Shown here: positions 37,131 through 50,874 of the stretch, in pieces | How the letters are laid out: each line of letters starts with the position of its first letter | How positions within the stretch are numbered: position 1 is the stretch's first letter | Assembly: GCF_905404315.1 (NCBI RefSeq) | Contig: NC_066294.1 | Location: forward strand, 11,805,501-11,869,500 | Source of the DNA: Leptidea sinapis | Lineage: Eukaryota; Arthropoda; Insecta; Lepidoptera; Pieridae | DNA length: 64,000 nt | Direction: 5' to 3' | Position numbers and translations under genes: made by a program | The notes under the pieces: model-generated | Seen by the model: only the letters and a program-made list of their open reading frames with translations | Database searches by the model: none | What the model was told of the DNA's origin: nothing

Positions 37131-39000
37131 TTTATGATAATTTTTCAAATCGAAGGCCGCCGCACAAAATTATGATTTCAGCAATCTGGATATCGTATCC
37201 GAGGTTCTCGAGGGTGCAGAGAACGATTTGGTGATCATTTTTAAATCTGAGATGGCCGCCGCTCAAAATTATGATAACGACATTATGGGTATCGTATCAG
37301 TGGTTCTCCAGGGTGCAGAGAACGATTTTGTGATCATTTTACAAATCCAAGATGGTCGCCGCTCAAAAGTATGAGAACTACATTATGGGTATCTTATCCG
37401 AGGTTCTCGAGGGTGCTGAGAACGATTTTGTGATCATTTTTCAAATCGAAGATAGCCGCCGCTTAAAAGTATGATAACTACATTATGGGTATCGTATCCG
37501 AGGTTCTCGAGGGTGTTGAGAACGATTTTATGATAATTTTTCAAATCGAAGGCCGCCGCACAAAATTATGATTTCAGCAATATGGATATCGTACCCGAGG
37601 TTCTCGAGGGTGCAGAGAACGATTTGGTGATCATTTTTCAAATCCAAGAGGGCTGCCGCAAAAAATTATGTTTTCAGCAATATGGATATCGTGTCCGAGG
37701 TTCTTGAGGGTGCAGAAAACAATTTTGGGATCATTTTTAAATCTGAGATGGCCGCCGCTCAAAATTATGATAACGACATTATGGGTATCGTATCAGTGGT
37801 TCTCGAGGGTGCAGAAAACGATTTTGTGATCATTTTTCAAATCCAAGATGGCCGCCGCACAAAAGTATGATAACTACATTATGGGTATCTTATCCGAGGT
37901 TCTCGAGGGTGCTGAGAACGATTTTGTGATCATTTTTCATATACAAGATGGCCGCCGTGCAAGATTATGATCATAAAAATATGGGTGTCGTATCTGAGGT
38001 TCTCGAGAGTGCACAGAACGATTTTGTGAACATTTTTGAAATCCAAGATGGCCGCCGCTCAAAATTATGATAACTACATTATGGGTATCTTATCCGAGGT
38101 TCTCGAGGGTGCAGAGAACGATTTTGTGATCATTTTTCAAATACAAGATGGCCGCCGTGCAAGATTTTGATCATAAAAATATGGGTGTCGTATCTGAGGT
38201 TCTCGAGAGTGCACAGAACGATTTTGTGAACATTTTTGAAATCCAAGATGGCCGCCGCTCAAAATTATGATAAGTAAATTATGGGTATCGTATCCGAGGT
38301 TCTCGAGGGTGCAGAGAACGATTTTGTGATCATTTTTGAAATTCAAGATGGCCGCTGCTCAACATTATGATAACTACATTATGGGTATCGTATCCGGGGT
38401 TGTCGAGGGTGCTGAGAACGATTTTGTGATCATTTTTCTAATCCAAGATGATCGCCGCACAAAATTATGTTGATGGCCGCAGCTCAAAATTATGATAACT
38501 AGATTATGGGTATCGTATCCGAGGTTCTCGAGGGTGCAGAAAACATATTGGGATCATTTTTAAATCCGAGATGGCCGCCGCTCAAAAGTATGATAACTAG
38601 ATCATGGGTATCGTATCCGAGGTTCTCGAGGGTGCAAAGAACGATTTTGTGATCAGTTTTCAAATCCAAGATGGCCGCCGCTCAAAAGTATGATAACTAC
38701 ATTATGGGTATCGTATCCGAGTTTCTCGAGGGTGCTGAGAACGATTTTGTGATCATTTTTCAAATCGAAGATGGCCGCCGTGCAAGATTATGATCACAAA
38801 AATATGGGTATCGTATCCGAGGTTCTCGAGGGTGCTGAGAACGATTTTGGTATCATTTTTAAATCCGAGATGGCCGCCGCTCAAAATTATGATAACAACA
38901 TTATGGGTATCGTATCTGAGAATCTCGAGGTTGCTGAGAACGATTTTGTGATCATTTTTCAAATCCAAGAGGGCCGCCGTGCAAGATTATGATCACAAAA

Positions 39001-39020
39001 ATATGAATATCTTATTCGAG
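39001..39020. repeat. Right-half diagnostic monomer variant (atatgaatatcttattcg)
   Basis: In this variant atatgggtatcgtatccg is changed to atatgaatatcttattcg. Copies start at 39,001, 47,017, 51,027, 58,668, 60,884 and 63,802, and I saw none left of 39 kb. The spacings of 8,016, 4,010 and 2,216 bp equal the HOR offsets, so the variant tracks these duplications. Confidence 0.9.
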
Positions 39021-40300
39021 GTTCTCGAGGGTGCTGAGAACGATTTTGTGATCATTTTTCTAATCCAAGATGGCCGCCGCACAAAATTATGATTTCAGTA
39101 ATATGGATATCGTGTCCCAGGTACTCGAGGGTGCAGAAAACAATTTTGGGATCATTTTTAAATCCGAGATGGCCGCCGCTCAAAAGTATGATAACTAGAT
39201 TATGGGTATCGTATCCTAGGTTCTCAAGGGTGCAGAGAGCGATTTTGTGATAACTTTTCAAATCCGAGAAGGCAGCCGCTCAAAATAATGATAACAACAT
39301 TATGGGTATCGTATCCGAGGTTCTCGAGGGTGCAGAGAACGATTTGGTGATCATTTTTCAAATCCAAGGGGGCTGCCGCAAACAATTATGTTTTCAGCAA
39401 TATGGATATCGTGTCCGATGTTCTCAAGGGTGCAGAAAACAATTTTGGGATAACATTTTTAAATCCGAGATGGACGCCGCTCAAAAGTATGATATCTAGA
39501 ATATGGGTATCGTATCCGAGGTTCTCGAGGGTGCAGAGAACGATTCTGTGATCATTTTTGAAATCCAAGAGGGCTGCCGCAAACAATAATGTTGTCAGCA
39601 ATATGGATAACGTGTCTGAGGTTCTCAAGGTTGCAGAAAATAATTTTGGGATCATTTTTAAATCCGAGATGGCCGCTGTGCAATATTATGATCACAAAAA
39701 TATGGGTATCGTATCCGAGGTTCTCGAGAGTGCACAGAATGATTTTGTGATCATTTTTGAAATCCAAGGTGGCCGCCGCTCAAAATTATGATAACTACAT
39801 TATGGGTATCCTATCCGAGGTTCTCGAGGGTGCAGAGAACGATTTTGTGATCAGTTTTCAAATCCAAGATGGCCGCCGCTCAAAAGTATGATAAGTACAT
39901 TATGGATATCGTATCCTAGTTTCTCGAGGGTGCAGAGAACGATTCTGTGATCATTTTTGAAATCCAAGAGGGCTGCCGCAAACAATAATGTTGTCAGCAA
40001 TATGGATAACGTGTCTGAGGTTCTCGAGGGTGCAGAAAATAATTTTGGGATCATTTTTAAATCCGAGATGGCCGCTGTGCAATATTATGATCACAAAAAT
40101 ATGGGTATCGTATCCGAGGTTCTCGAGAGTGCACAGAACGATTTTGTGATCAGTTTTCAAATCCAAGATGGCCGCCGCTCAAAAGTATGATAAGTACATT
40201 ATGGATATCGTATCATAGTTTCTCGAGGGTGCTGAGAACGATTTTGTGATCATTTTTGAAATCCAAGAGGGCTGCCGCAAACAATTATGTTTTCAGCAAT

Positions 40301-43300
40301 ATGGTTATCGTTTCCGAAGTTCTCGAGTGTGCAGAAAACAATTTTGGCATCATTTTTAAAACTGAGATGGCTCCGCTCAAAATTATGAAAACGACATTAT
40401 GGGTATCGTATCAGTGGTTCTCGAGGGTGCAGAAAACGATTTTGTGATCATTTTTCAAATCCAAGATGGCCGCCGCACAAAAGTATGATAACTACATTAT
40501 GGGTATCTTATCCGAGGTTCTCGAGGGTGCTTAGAACGATTTTGTGATCATTTTTCCAATACAAGATGGCCGCCGTGCAAGATTATGATCATAAAAATAT
40601 GGGTATCGTATCTGAGGTTCTCGAGAGTGCACAGAACGATTTTGTGAACATTTTTGAAATCCAAGAATGCCGCCGCTCAAAATTATGATAAGTAAATTAT
40701 GGGTATCGTATCCGAGGTTCTCGAGGGTGCAGAGAACGATTTGGTGATCATTTTTAAATCTGAGATGGCTGCCGCTCAAAATTATGATAACGACATTATG
40801 GGTATCGTATCAGTGGTTCTCCAGGGTGCAGAGAACGATTTTGTGATCATTTTTCAAATCCAAGATGGCCGCCGCTCAAAAGTATGATAACTACATTATG
40901 GGTATCTTATCCGAGGTTCTCGAGGGTGCTGAGAACGATTTTGTGATCATTTTTCAAATACAAGATGGCCGCCGTGCAAGATTATGATCATAAAAATATG
41001 GGTATCATATCTGAGGTTCTCGAGAGTGCACAGAACGATTTTGTGATCATTTTTCTAATCCAAGATGGACGCCGCACAAAATTTTGATTTAAGCAATATG
41101 GATATCGTGTCCGAGGTTCTCGAGGATGCAGAGAACATTTCTGTGATAATTTTTGAAATCCAAGAGAGCTGCCGCAATCAATAATGTGGCTTGCTGACAG
41201 CAATATGGTTATCGTTTCCGAAGTTCTCGAGTGTGCAGAAAACAATTTTGGCATCATTTTTAAAACTGAGATGGCTCCGCTCAAAATTATGAAAACGACA
41301 TTATGGGTATCGTATCAGTGGTTCTCGAGGGTGCAGAAAACGATTTTGTGATCATTTTTCAAATCCAAGATGGCCGCTGCACAAAAGTATGATAACTACA
41401 TTATGGGTATCTTATCCGAGGTTCTCGAGGGTGCTTAGAACGATTTTGTGATCATTTTTCCAATACAAGATGGCCGCCGTGCAAGATTATGATCATAAAA
41501 ATATGGGTATCGTATCTGAGGTTCTCGAGAGTGCACAGAACGATTTTGTGAACATTTTTGAAATCCAAGAATGCCGCCGCTCAAAATTATGATAAGTAAA
41601 TTATGGGTATCGTATCCGAGGTTCTCGAGGGTGCAGAGAACGATTTGGTGATCATTTTTAAATCTGAGATGGCTGCCGCTCCAAATTATGATAACGACAT
41701 TATGGGTATCGTATCAGTGGTTCTCCAGGGTGCAGAGAACGATTTTGTGATCATTTTTCAAATCCAAGATGGCCGCCGCTCAAAAGTATGATAACTACAT
41801 TATGGGTATCTTATCCGAGGTTCTCGAGGGTGCTGAGAACGATTTTGTGATCATTTTTCAAATACAAGATGGCCGCCGTGCAAGATTATGATCATAAAAA
41901 TATGGGTATCATATCTGAGGTTCTCGAGAGTGCACAGAACGATTTTGTGATCATTTTTCTAATCCAAGATGGACGCCGCACAAAATTTTGATTTAAGCAA
42001 TATGGATATCGTGTCCGAGGTTCTCGAGGATGCAGAGAACATTTCTGTGATAATTTTTGAAATCCAAGAGAGCTGCCGCAATCAATAATGTGGCTTGCTG
42101 ACAGCAATATGGATATCGTGTCTGAGGTTCTCGAGGGTGCAGAAAATAATTTTGGGATCATTTTAAATCTGAGATGGCCGCCGTGCAAGATTATGATCAC
42201 AAAAATATGGGTATCGTATCCGAGGTTCTCGAGAGTGCACAGAACGATTTTGTGATCATTTTTGAAGTCCAAGGTGGCCGCCGCTCAAAATTATGATAAC
42301 TTCATTATGGGTATCCTATCCGAGGTTCTCGAGGGTGCAGAAAACAATTTTGGGATCATTTTTAAATCCGAGATGGCCGCCGCTCAAAAGTATGACAACT
42401 AGATTATGGGTATCGTATCCTAGGTTCTCGAGGGTGCAGAGAGCGATTTTGTGATAATTTTTCAAATCGAAGGCCGCCGCACAAAATTATGATTTCAGCA
42501 ATATGGATATCGTATCCGAGGTTCTCGAGGGTGCAGAGAACGATTTGGTGATCATTTTTAAATCTGAGATGGCTGCCGCTCCAAATTATGATAACGACAT
42601 TATGGGTATCGTATCAGTGGTTCTCCAGGGTGCAGAGAACGATTTTGTGATCATTTTTCAAATCCAAGATGGCCGCCGCTCAAAAGTATGATAACTACAT
42701 TATGGGTATCTTATCCGAGGTTCTCGAGGGTGCTGAGAACGATTTTGTGATCATTTTTCAAATACAAGATGGCCGCCGTGCAAGATTATGATCATAAAAA
42801 TATGGGTATCATATCTGAGGTTCTCGAGAGTGCACAGAACGATTTTGTGATCATTTTTCTAATCCAAGATGGACGCCGCACAAAATTTTGATTTAAGCAA
42901 TATGGATATCGTGTCCGAGGTTCTCGAGGATGCAGAGAACATTTCTGTGATAATTTTTGAAATCCAAGAGAGCTGCCGCAATCAATAATGTGGCTTGCTG
43001 ACAGCAATATGGATATCGTGTCTGAGGTTCTCGAGGGTGCAGAAAATAATTTTGGGATCATTTTAAATCTGAGATGGCCGCCGTGCAAGATTATGATCAC
43101 AAAAATATGGGTATCGTATCCGAGGTTCTCGAGAGTGCACAGAACGATTTTGTGATCATTTTTGAAGTCCAAGGTGGCCGCCGCTCAAAATTATGATAAC
43201 TTCATTATGGGTATCCTATCCGAGGTTCTCGAGGGTGCAGAAAACAATTTTGGGATCATTTTTAAATCCGGGATGGCCGCCGCTCAAAAGTACGATAACT

Positions 43301-44008
43301 AGATTATGGGTATCGTATCCTAGGTTCTCGAGGGTGCAGAGAGCGATTTTGTGATCATTTTTCAAATCGAAGATAGCCGCCGCTTAAAAGTATGATAACT
43401 ACATTATGGGTATCGTATCCGAGGTTCTCGAGGGTGTTGAGAACGATTTTATGATAATTTTTCAAATCGAAGGCCGCCGCACAAAATTATGATTTCAGCA
43501 ATATGGATATCGTATCCGAGGTTCTCGAGGGTGCAGAGAACGATTTGGTGATCATTTTTAAATCTGAGATGGCTGCCGCTCCAAATTATGATAACGACAT
43601 TATGGGTATCGTATCAGTGGTTCTCCAGGGTGCAGAGAACGATTTTGTGATCATTTTTCAAATCCAAGATGGCCGCCGCTCAAAATTATGATAACTACAT
43701 TATGGGTATCTTATCCGAGGTTCTCGAGGGTGCTGAGAACGATTTTGTGATCATTTTTCAAATACAAGATGGCCGCCGTGCAAGATTATGATCATAAAAA
43801 TATGGGTATCATATCTGAGGTTCTCGAGAGTGCACAGAACGATTTTGTGATCATTTTTCTAATCCAAGATGGACGCCGCACAAAATTTTGATTTAAGCAA
43901 TATGGATATCGTGTCCGAGGTTCTCGAGGATGCAGAGAACATTTCTGTGATAATTTTTGAAATCCAAGAGAGCTGCCGCAATCAATAATGTGGCTTGCTG
44001 ACAGCAAT
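40301..44008. repeat. Run of four ~0.9-1.0 kb HOR units (904, 904, 900 and 1,000 bp)
   Basis: Matching positions are 40,699 to 41,603 (904 bp), 41,603 to 42,503 (900 bp) and 42,503 to 43,503 (1,000 bp). The palindrome marker falls at 41,186, 42,090, 42,990 and 43,990. The 1,000 bp spacing comes from one added type E monomer around 43,346-43,445. Units begin with either atggttatcgtttccgaag (40,301 and 41,205) or atggatatcgtgtctgagg, so two different flanks were joined to the same marker monomer. Confidence 0.9.
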
Positions 44009-47000
44009 ATGGATATCGTGTCTGAGGTTCTCGAGGGTGCAGAAAATAATTTTGGGATCATTTTAAATCTGAGATGGCCGCCGTGCAAGATTATGATCAC
44101 AAAAATATGGGTATCGTATCCGAGGTTCTCGAGAATGCACAGAACGATTTTGTGATCATTTTTGAAGTCCAAGGTGGCCGCCGCTCAAAATTATGATAAC
44201 TTCATTATGGGTATCCTATCCGAGGTTCTCGAGGGTGCAGAAAACAATTTTGGGATCATTTTTAAATCCGAGATGGCCGCCGCTCAAAAGTATGACAACT
44301 AGATTATGGGTATCGTATCCTAGGTTCTCGAGGGTGCAGAGAGCGATTTTGTGATCAGTTTTCAAATCCAAGAAGGCCGCCGCTCAATAGAATGATAACT
44401 ACATTATGAGTATCGTATCCGAGGTTCTCGAGGGTGCAGAGAACGATTTGGTGATCATTTTTGAAATCCAAGATGGCCGCCGCACAAAATTATGATTTGA
44501 GCAATATGGATATCGTACCCGAGGTTCTCAAGGGTGCAGAGAACGATTTGGTGATCATTTTTCAAATCCAAGGGGGCTGCCGCATACAATTATGTTTTCA
44601 GCAATATGGATATCGTGTCCGATGTTCTCAAGGGTGCAGAAAACAATTTTGGGATCATTTTTAAATCCGAGATGGCCGCCGCTCAAAAGTATCATAACCA
44701 CATTATGGATATCGTATCCTAGTTTCTCGAGGGAGCTGAGAACGATTTTGTGATCATTTTTCAAATCCAAGATGGCCGCCGTGCAAGGTTATGATCACAA
44801 AAATATGGGTATCGTATCCGAGGTTCTCGAGATTGCACAGAACGATTTTGTGATCATTTTTGAAATCCAAGGTGGCCGCCGCTCAAAATTATGATAACTA
44901 CATTATGGGTATCCTATCCGAGGTTCTCGAGGGTGCAGAGAACGATTTTGTGATCATTTTTCAAATCGAAGATAGCCGCCGCTTAAAAGTATGATAACTA
45001 CATTATGGGTATCGTATCCGAGGTTCTCGAGGGTGTTGAGTACGATTTTATGATAATTTTTCAAATCGAAGGCCGCCGCACAAAATTATGATTTCAGCAA
45101 TCTGGATATCGTATCCGAGGTTCTCGAGGGTGCAGAGAACGATTTGGTGATCATTTTTAAATCTGAGATGGCCGCCGCTCAAAATTATGATAACGACATT
45201 ATGGGTATCGTATCAGTGGTTCTCCAGGGTGCAGAGAACGATTTTGTGATCATTTTACAAATCCAAGATGGTCGCCGCTCAAAAGTATGAGAACTACATT
45301 ATGGGTATCTTATCCGAGGTTCTCGAGGGTGCTGAGAACGATTTTGTGATCATTTTTCAAATCGAAGATAGCCGCCGCTTAAAAGTATGATAACTACATT
45401 ATGGGTATCGTATCCGAGGTTCTCGAGGGTGTTGAGAACGATTTTATGATAATTTTTCAAATCGAAGGCCGCCGCACAAAATTATGATTTCAGCAATATG
45501 GATATCGTACCCGAGGTTCTCGAGGGTGCAGAGAACGATTTGGTGATCATTTTTCAAATCCAAGAGGGCTGCCGCAAACAATTATGTTTTCAGCAATATG
45601 GATATCGTGTCCGAGGTTCTTGAGGGTGCAGAAAACAATTTTGGGATCATTTTTAAATCTGAGATGGCCGCCGCTCAAAATTATGATAACGACATTATGG
45701 GTATCGTATCAGTGGTTCTCGAGGGTGCAGAAAACGATTTTGTGATCATTTTTCAAATCCAAGATGGCCGCCGCACAAAAGTATGATAACTACATTATGG
45801 GTATCTTATCCGAGGTTCTCGAGGGTGCTGAGAACGATTTTGTGATCATTTTTCATATACAAGATGGCCGCCGTGCAAGATTATGATCATAAAAATATGG
45901 GTGTCGTATCTGAGGTTCTCGAGAGTGCACAGAACGATTTTGTGAACATTTTTGAAATCCAAGATGGCCGCCGCTCAAAATTATGATAACTACATTATGG
46001 GTATCTTATCCGAGGTTCTCGAGGGTGCAGAGAACGATTTTGTGATCATTTTTCAAATACAAGATGGCCGCCGTGCAAGATTTTGATCATAAAAATATGG
46101 GTGTCGTATCTGAGGTTCTCGAGAGTGCACAGAACGATTTTGTGAACATTTTTGAAATCCAAGATGGCCGCCGCTCAAAATTATGATAAGTAAATTATGG
46201 GTATCGTATCCGAGGTTCTCGAGGGTGCAGAGAACGATTTTGTGATCATTTTTGAAATTCAAGATGGCCGCTGCTCAACATTATGATAACTACATTATGG
46301 GTATCGTATCCGGGGTTGTCGAGGGTGCTGAGAACGATTTTGTGATCATTTTTCTAATCCAAGATGATCGCCGCACAAAATTATGTTGATGGCCGCAGCT
46401 CAAAATTATGATAACTAGATTATGGGTATCGTATCCGAGGTTCTCGAGGGTGCAGAAAACATATTGGGATCATTTTTAAATCCGAGATGGCCGCCGCTCA
46501 AAAGTATGATAACTAGATCATGGGTATCGTATCCGAGGTTCTCGAGGGTGCAAAGAACGATTTTGTGATCAGTTTTCAAATCCAAGATGGCCGCCGCTCA
46601 AAAGTATGATAACTACATTATGGGTATCGTATCCGAGTTTCTCGAGGGTGCTGAGAACGATTTTGTGATCATTTTTCAAATCGAAGATGGCCGCCGTGCA
46701 AGATTATGATCACAAAAATATGGGTATCGTATCCGAGGTTCTCGAGGGTGCTGAGAACGATTTTGGTATCATTTTTAAATCCGAGATGGCCGCCGCTCAA
46801 AATTATGATAACAACATTATGGGTATCGTATCAGAGGTTCTCGAGAATGCAGAGAAGGATTTTGTGATCAGTTTTCAAATCCAAGATGGCCGTCGCTCAA
46901 AAGTATGATAACTACATTATGGGTATCGTATCTGAGAATCTCGAGGTTGCTGAGAACGATTTTGTGATCATTTTTCAAATCCAAGAGGGCCGCCGTGCAA

Positions 47001-48754
47001 GATTATGATCACAAAAATATGAATATCTTATTCGAGGTTCTCGAGGGTGCTGAGAACGATTTTGTGATCATTTTTCTAATCCAAGATGGCCGCCGCACAA
47101 AATTATGATTTCAGTAATATGGATATCGTGTCCCAGGTACTCGAGGGTGCAGAAAACAATTTTGGGATCATTTTTAAATCCGAGATGGCCGCCGCTCAAA
47201 AGTATGATAACTAGATTATGGGTATCGTATCCTAGGTTCTCAAGGGTGCAGAGAGCGATTTTGTGATAACTTTTCAAATCCGAGAAGGCAGCCGCTCAAA
47301 ATAATGATAACAACATTATGGGTATCGTATCCGAGGTTCTCGAGGGTGCAGAGAACGATTTGGTGATCATTTTTCAAATCCAAGGGGGCTGCCGCAAACA
47401 ATTATGTTTTCAGCAATATGGATATCGTGTCCGATGTTCTCAAGGGTGCAGAAAACAATTTTGGGATCATTTTTAAATCCGAGATGGACGCCGCTCAAAA
47501 GTATGATATCTAGAATATGGGTATCGTATCCGAGGTTCTCGAGGGTGCAGAGAACGATTCTGTGATCATTTTTGAAATCCAAGAGGGCTGCCGCAAACAA
47601 TAATGTTGTCAGCAATATGGATAACGTGTCTGAGGTTCTCAAGGTTGCAGAAAATAATTTTGGGATCATTTTTAAATCCGAGATGGCCGCTGTGCAATAT
47701 TATGATCACAAAAATATGGGTATCGTATCCGAGGTTCTCGAGAGTGCACAGAATGATTTTGTGATCATTTTTGAAATCCAAGGTGGCCGCCGCTCAAAAT
47801 TATGATAACTACATTATGGGTATCCTATCCGAGGTTCTCGAGGGTACAGAGAACGATTTTGTGATCAGTTTTCAAATCCAAGATGGCCGCCGCTCAAAAG
47901 TATGATAAGTACATTATGGATATCGTATCCTAGTTTCTCGAGGGTGCAGAGAACGATTCTGTGATCATTTTTGAAATCCAAGAGGGCTGCCGCAAACAAT
48001 AATGTTGTCAGCAATATGGATAACGTGTCTGAGGTTCTCGAGGGTGCAGAAAATAATTTTGGGATCATTTTTAAATCCGAGATGGCCGCTGTGCAATATT
48101 ATGATCACAAAAATATGGGTATCGTATCCGAGGTTCTCGAGAGTGCACAGAACGATTTTGTGATCAGTTTTCAAATCCAAGATGGCCGCCGCTCAAAAGT
48201 ATGATAAGTACATTATGGATATCGTATCATAGTTTCTCGAGGGTGCTGAGAACGATTTTGTGATCATTTTTGAAATCCAAGAGGGCTGCCGCAAACAATT
48301 ATGTTTTCAGCAATATGGTTATCGTTTCCGAAGTTCTCGAGTGTGCAGAAAACAATTTTGGCATCATTTTTAAAACTGAGATGGCTCCGCTCAAAATTAT
48401 GAAAACGACATTATGGGTATCGTATCAGTGGTTCTCGAGGGTGCAGAAAACGATTTTGTGATCATTTTTCAAATCCAAGATGGCCGCCGCACAAAAGTAT
48501 GATAACTACATTATGGGTATCTTATCCGAGGTTCTCGAGGGTGCTTAGAACGATTTTGTGATCATTTTTCCAATACAAGATGGCCGCCGTGCAAGATTAT
48601 GATCATAAAAATATGGGTATCGTATCTGAGGTTCTCGAGAGTGCACAGAACGATTTTGTGAACATTTTTGAAATCCAAGAATGCCGCCGCTCAAAATTAT
48701 GATAAGTAAATTATGGGTATCGTATCCGAGGTTCTCGAGGGTGCAGAGAACGAT
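43146..48754. repeat. 5.5 kb block duplicated from 35,230-40,740, copy 2
   Basis: This is the second copy of the large block. It holds the extra monomer at 46,818-46,917, which contains gagaatgcagagaaggattt and cgtcgctcaaaagtatg. The right part of this copy (from about 46,865) is itself the left part of the 4,010 bp tandem pair. The 4,010 bp duplication therefore happened in an array that already held this block, or in a related copy. Confidence 0.9.
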
Positions 48755-50874
48755 TTTGTGATCATTTTTGAAATCCAAGATGGCCGCTGCTCAACATTAT
48801 GATAACTACATTATGGGTATCGTATCCGAGGTTCTCGAGGGTGCTGAGAACGATTTTGTGATCATTTTTCAACTCGAAGGCCGCCGCACAAAATTATGAT
48901 TTCAGCAATATGGATATCGTACCCGAGGTTCTCGAGGGTGCAGAGAACGATTTGGTGATCATTTTTAAATCTGAGATGGCCGCCGCTCAAAATTATGATA
49001 ACGACATTATGGGTATCGTATCAGTAGTTCTCCAGGGGACAGAGAACGATTTTGTGATCATTTTTCAAATCCAAGATGGCCGCCGCTCAAAAGTATGATA
49101 ACTACATTATGGGTATCTTATCCGAGGTTCTCGAGGGTGCTGAGAACGATTTTGTGATCATTTTTCAAATACAAGATGGCCGCCGTGCAAGATTATGATC
49201 ATAAAAATATGGGTATCGTACCCGAGGTTCTCGAGGGTGCAGAGAACGATTTGGTGATCATTTTTCAAATCCAAGATGGCCGCCGCTCAAAATTATGATA
49301 ACTACATTATGGGTATCGTATCCGAGGTTCTCGAGGGTGCTGAGAACGATTTGGTGATCATTTTTCAAATCCAAGATGGCCGCCGCTCAAAATTATGATA
49401 ACTACATTATGGGTATCGTATCCTTGTTTCTCGAGGGTGCTGAGAACGATTTTGTAATCATTTTTCAAATCCAAGATGGCCGCCGTGCAAGATTATGATC
49501 ACAAAAATATGGGTATCGCACCCGAGGTTCTCGAGGGTGCAGAGAACGATTTGGTGATCATTTTTCAAATCCAAGATGGCCGCCGCACAAAATTATGGTT
49601 TTAGTAATATGGATATCGTGTCCGAGGTTCTTGAGGGTGCAGAGAACAATTCTGGGATCATTTTTGAAATCCATGAGGGCTGCCGCAAACAATTATGTTT
49701 TCAGCAATATGGATATCGTGTCCGAGGTTCTCGAGGGTGCAGAAAACAATTTTGGGATCATTTTTATATCTGAGATGGCCGCCGCTCAAAATTATGATAA
49801 CGACATTATGGGTATCGCATCAGTGGTTCTCGAGGGTGCAGAGAACGATTCTGTGATCATTTTTCAAATCCAAGATGGCCACCGCTCAAAAGTATGATAA
49901 CTAGATTATGGCTATCGTATCCGAGGTTTTCGAAGGTGCAGAGAACGATTCTGTGATCATTTTTTAAATCCAAGAGGGCTGCCGCAAACAATAATGTTGT
50001 CAGCAATATGGATATCGTGTCTGAGGTTCTCGAGGGTGCAGAAAATAATTTTGGGATCATTTTTAAATCCGAGATGGCTGCCGTGTAAGATTATGATCAC
50101 AAAAATATGGATATCGTGTCCGAGGTTCTCGAGGGTGCAGAAAACAATTTTGGGATCATTTTTAAATCTGAGATGGCCGCCGCCCAAAATTATGATAACG
50201 ACATTATGGGTATCGTATCAGTGGTTCTCGAGGGTGCAAAAAACTATTTTGTGATCATTTTTCAAATCCAAGATGGCTGCCGCTCAAAAGTATGATAACT
50301 ACATTATGGGTATCTTTTCCGAGGTTCTCGAGGGTGCTGAGAACGATTTTGTGATCATTTTTCATATACAAGATGGCCGCCGTGCAAGATTATGATCATA
50401 AAAATATGGGTGTCGTATCTGAGGTTCTCGAGAGTGCACAGAACGATTTTGTGAACATTTTTGAAATCCAAGATGGCCGCCGCTCAAAATTATGATATGT
50501 AAATTATGGGTATCGTATCCGAGGTTCTCGAGGGTGCAGAGAACGATTTTGTGATCATTTTTGAAATTCAAGATGGCCGCGGCTCAACATTATGATAACT
50601 ACATTATGGGTATCGTATCCGGGGTTGTCGAGGGTGCTGAGAACGATTTTGTGATCATTTTTCTAATCCAAGATGATCGCCGCACAAAATTTTGTTGATG
50701 GCCGCCGCTCAAAATTATGATAACTAGATTATGGGTATCGTATCCGAGGTTCTCGAGGGTGCAGAAAACATTTTGGGATCATTTTTAAATCCGAGATGGC
50801 CGCCGCTCAAAAGTATGATAACTAGATCTTGGGTATCGTATCCGAGGTTCTCGAGGGTGCAGAGAACGATTTTG
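46865..50874. repeat. HOR unit of 4,010 bp, copy 1
   Basis: The unit matches 50,875-54,884 at a constant offset of 4,010 bp from end to end (47,068 to 51,078; 48,910 to 52,920; 49,857 to 53,867; 50,362 to 54,372). I noticed four substitutions: near 47,251 (gcagagagcg versus gcaaagagcg), near 47,845 (gggtacagag versus gggtgcagag), near 48,353 (aaaacaattt versus aaaaaaattt) and near 48,920 (atcgtaccc versus atcgaaccc). The copies abut with no spacer, and there are no indels that I could see. This is one of the youngest large duplications in the window. Confidence 0.93.

Larger units (their letters stand above)
35230..40740. repeat. 5.5 kb block duplicated at 43,146-48,754, copy 1
   Basis: The offset is 7,916 bp from 35,230 to about 38,900 (35,587 to 43,503; 37,682 to 45,598; 38,137 to 46,053). 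It then rises to 8,016 bp (39,052 to 47,068) because this copy lacks one 100 bp monomer. It ends at 8,014 bp (39,552 to 47,566; 40,531 to 48,545) because this copy has a 2 bp insertion, gggataacattttt near 39,449. Outside these steps the copies read nearly the same. Limits are approximate. Confidence 0.9.

Noticed and set aside
39001..39040. CENP-B box
   Set aside because: The variant attcgaggttctcgaggg puts TTCG near a CG-containing core but misses the required A and the CGGG end. Other monomers lack even TTCG. I saw no monomer that satisfies the essential positions.
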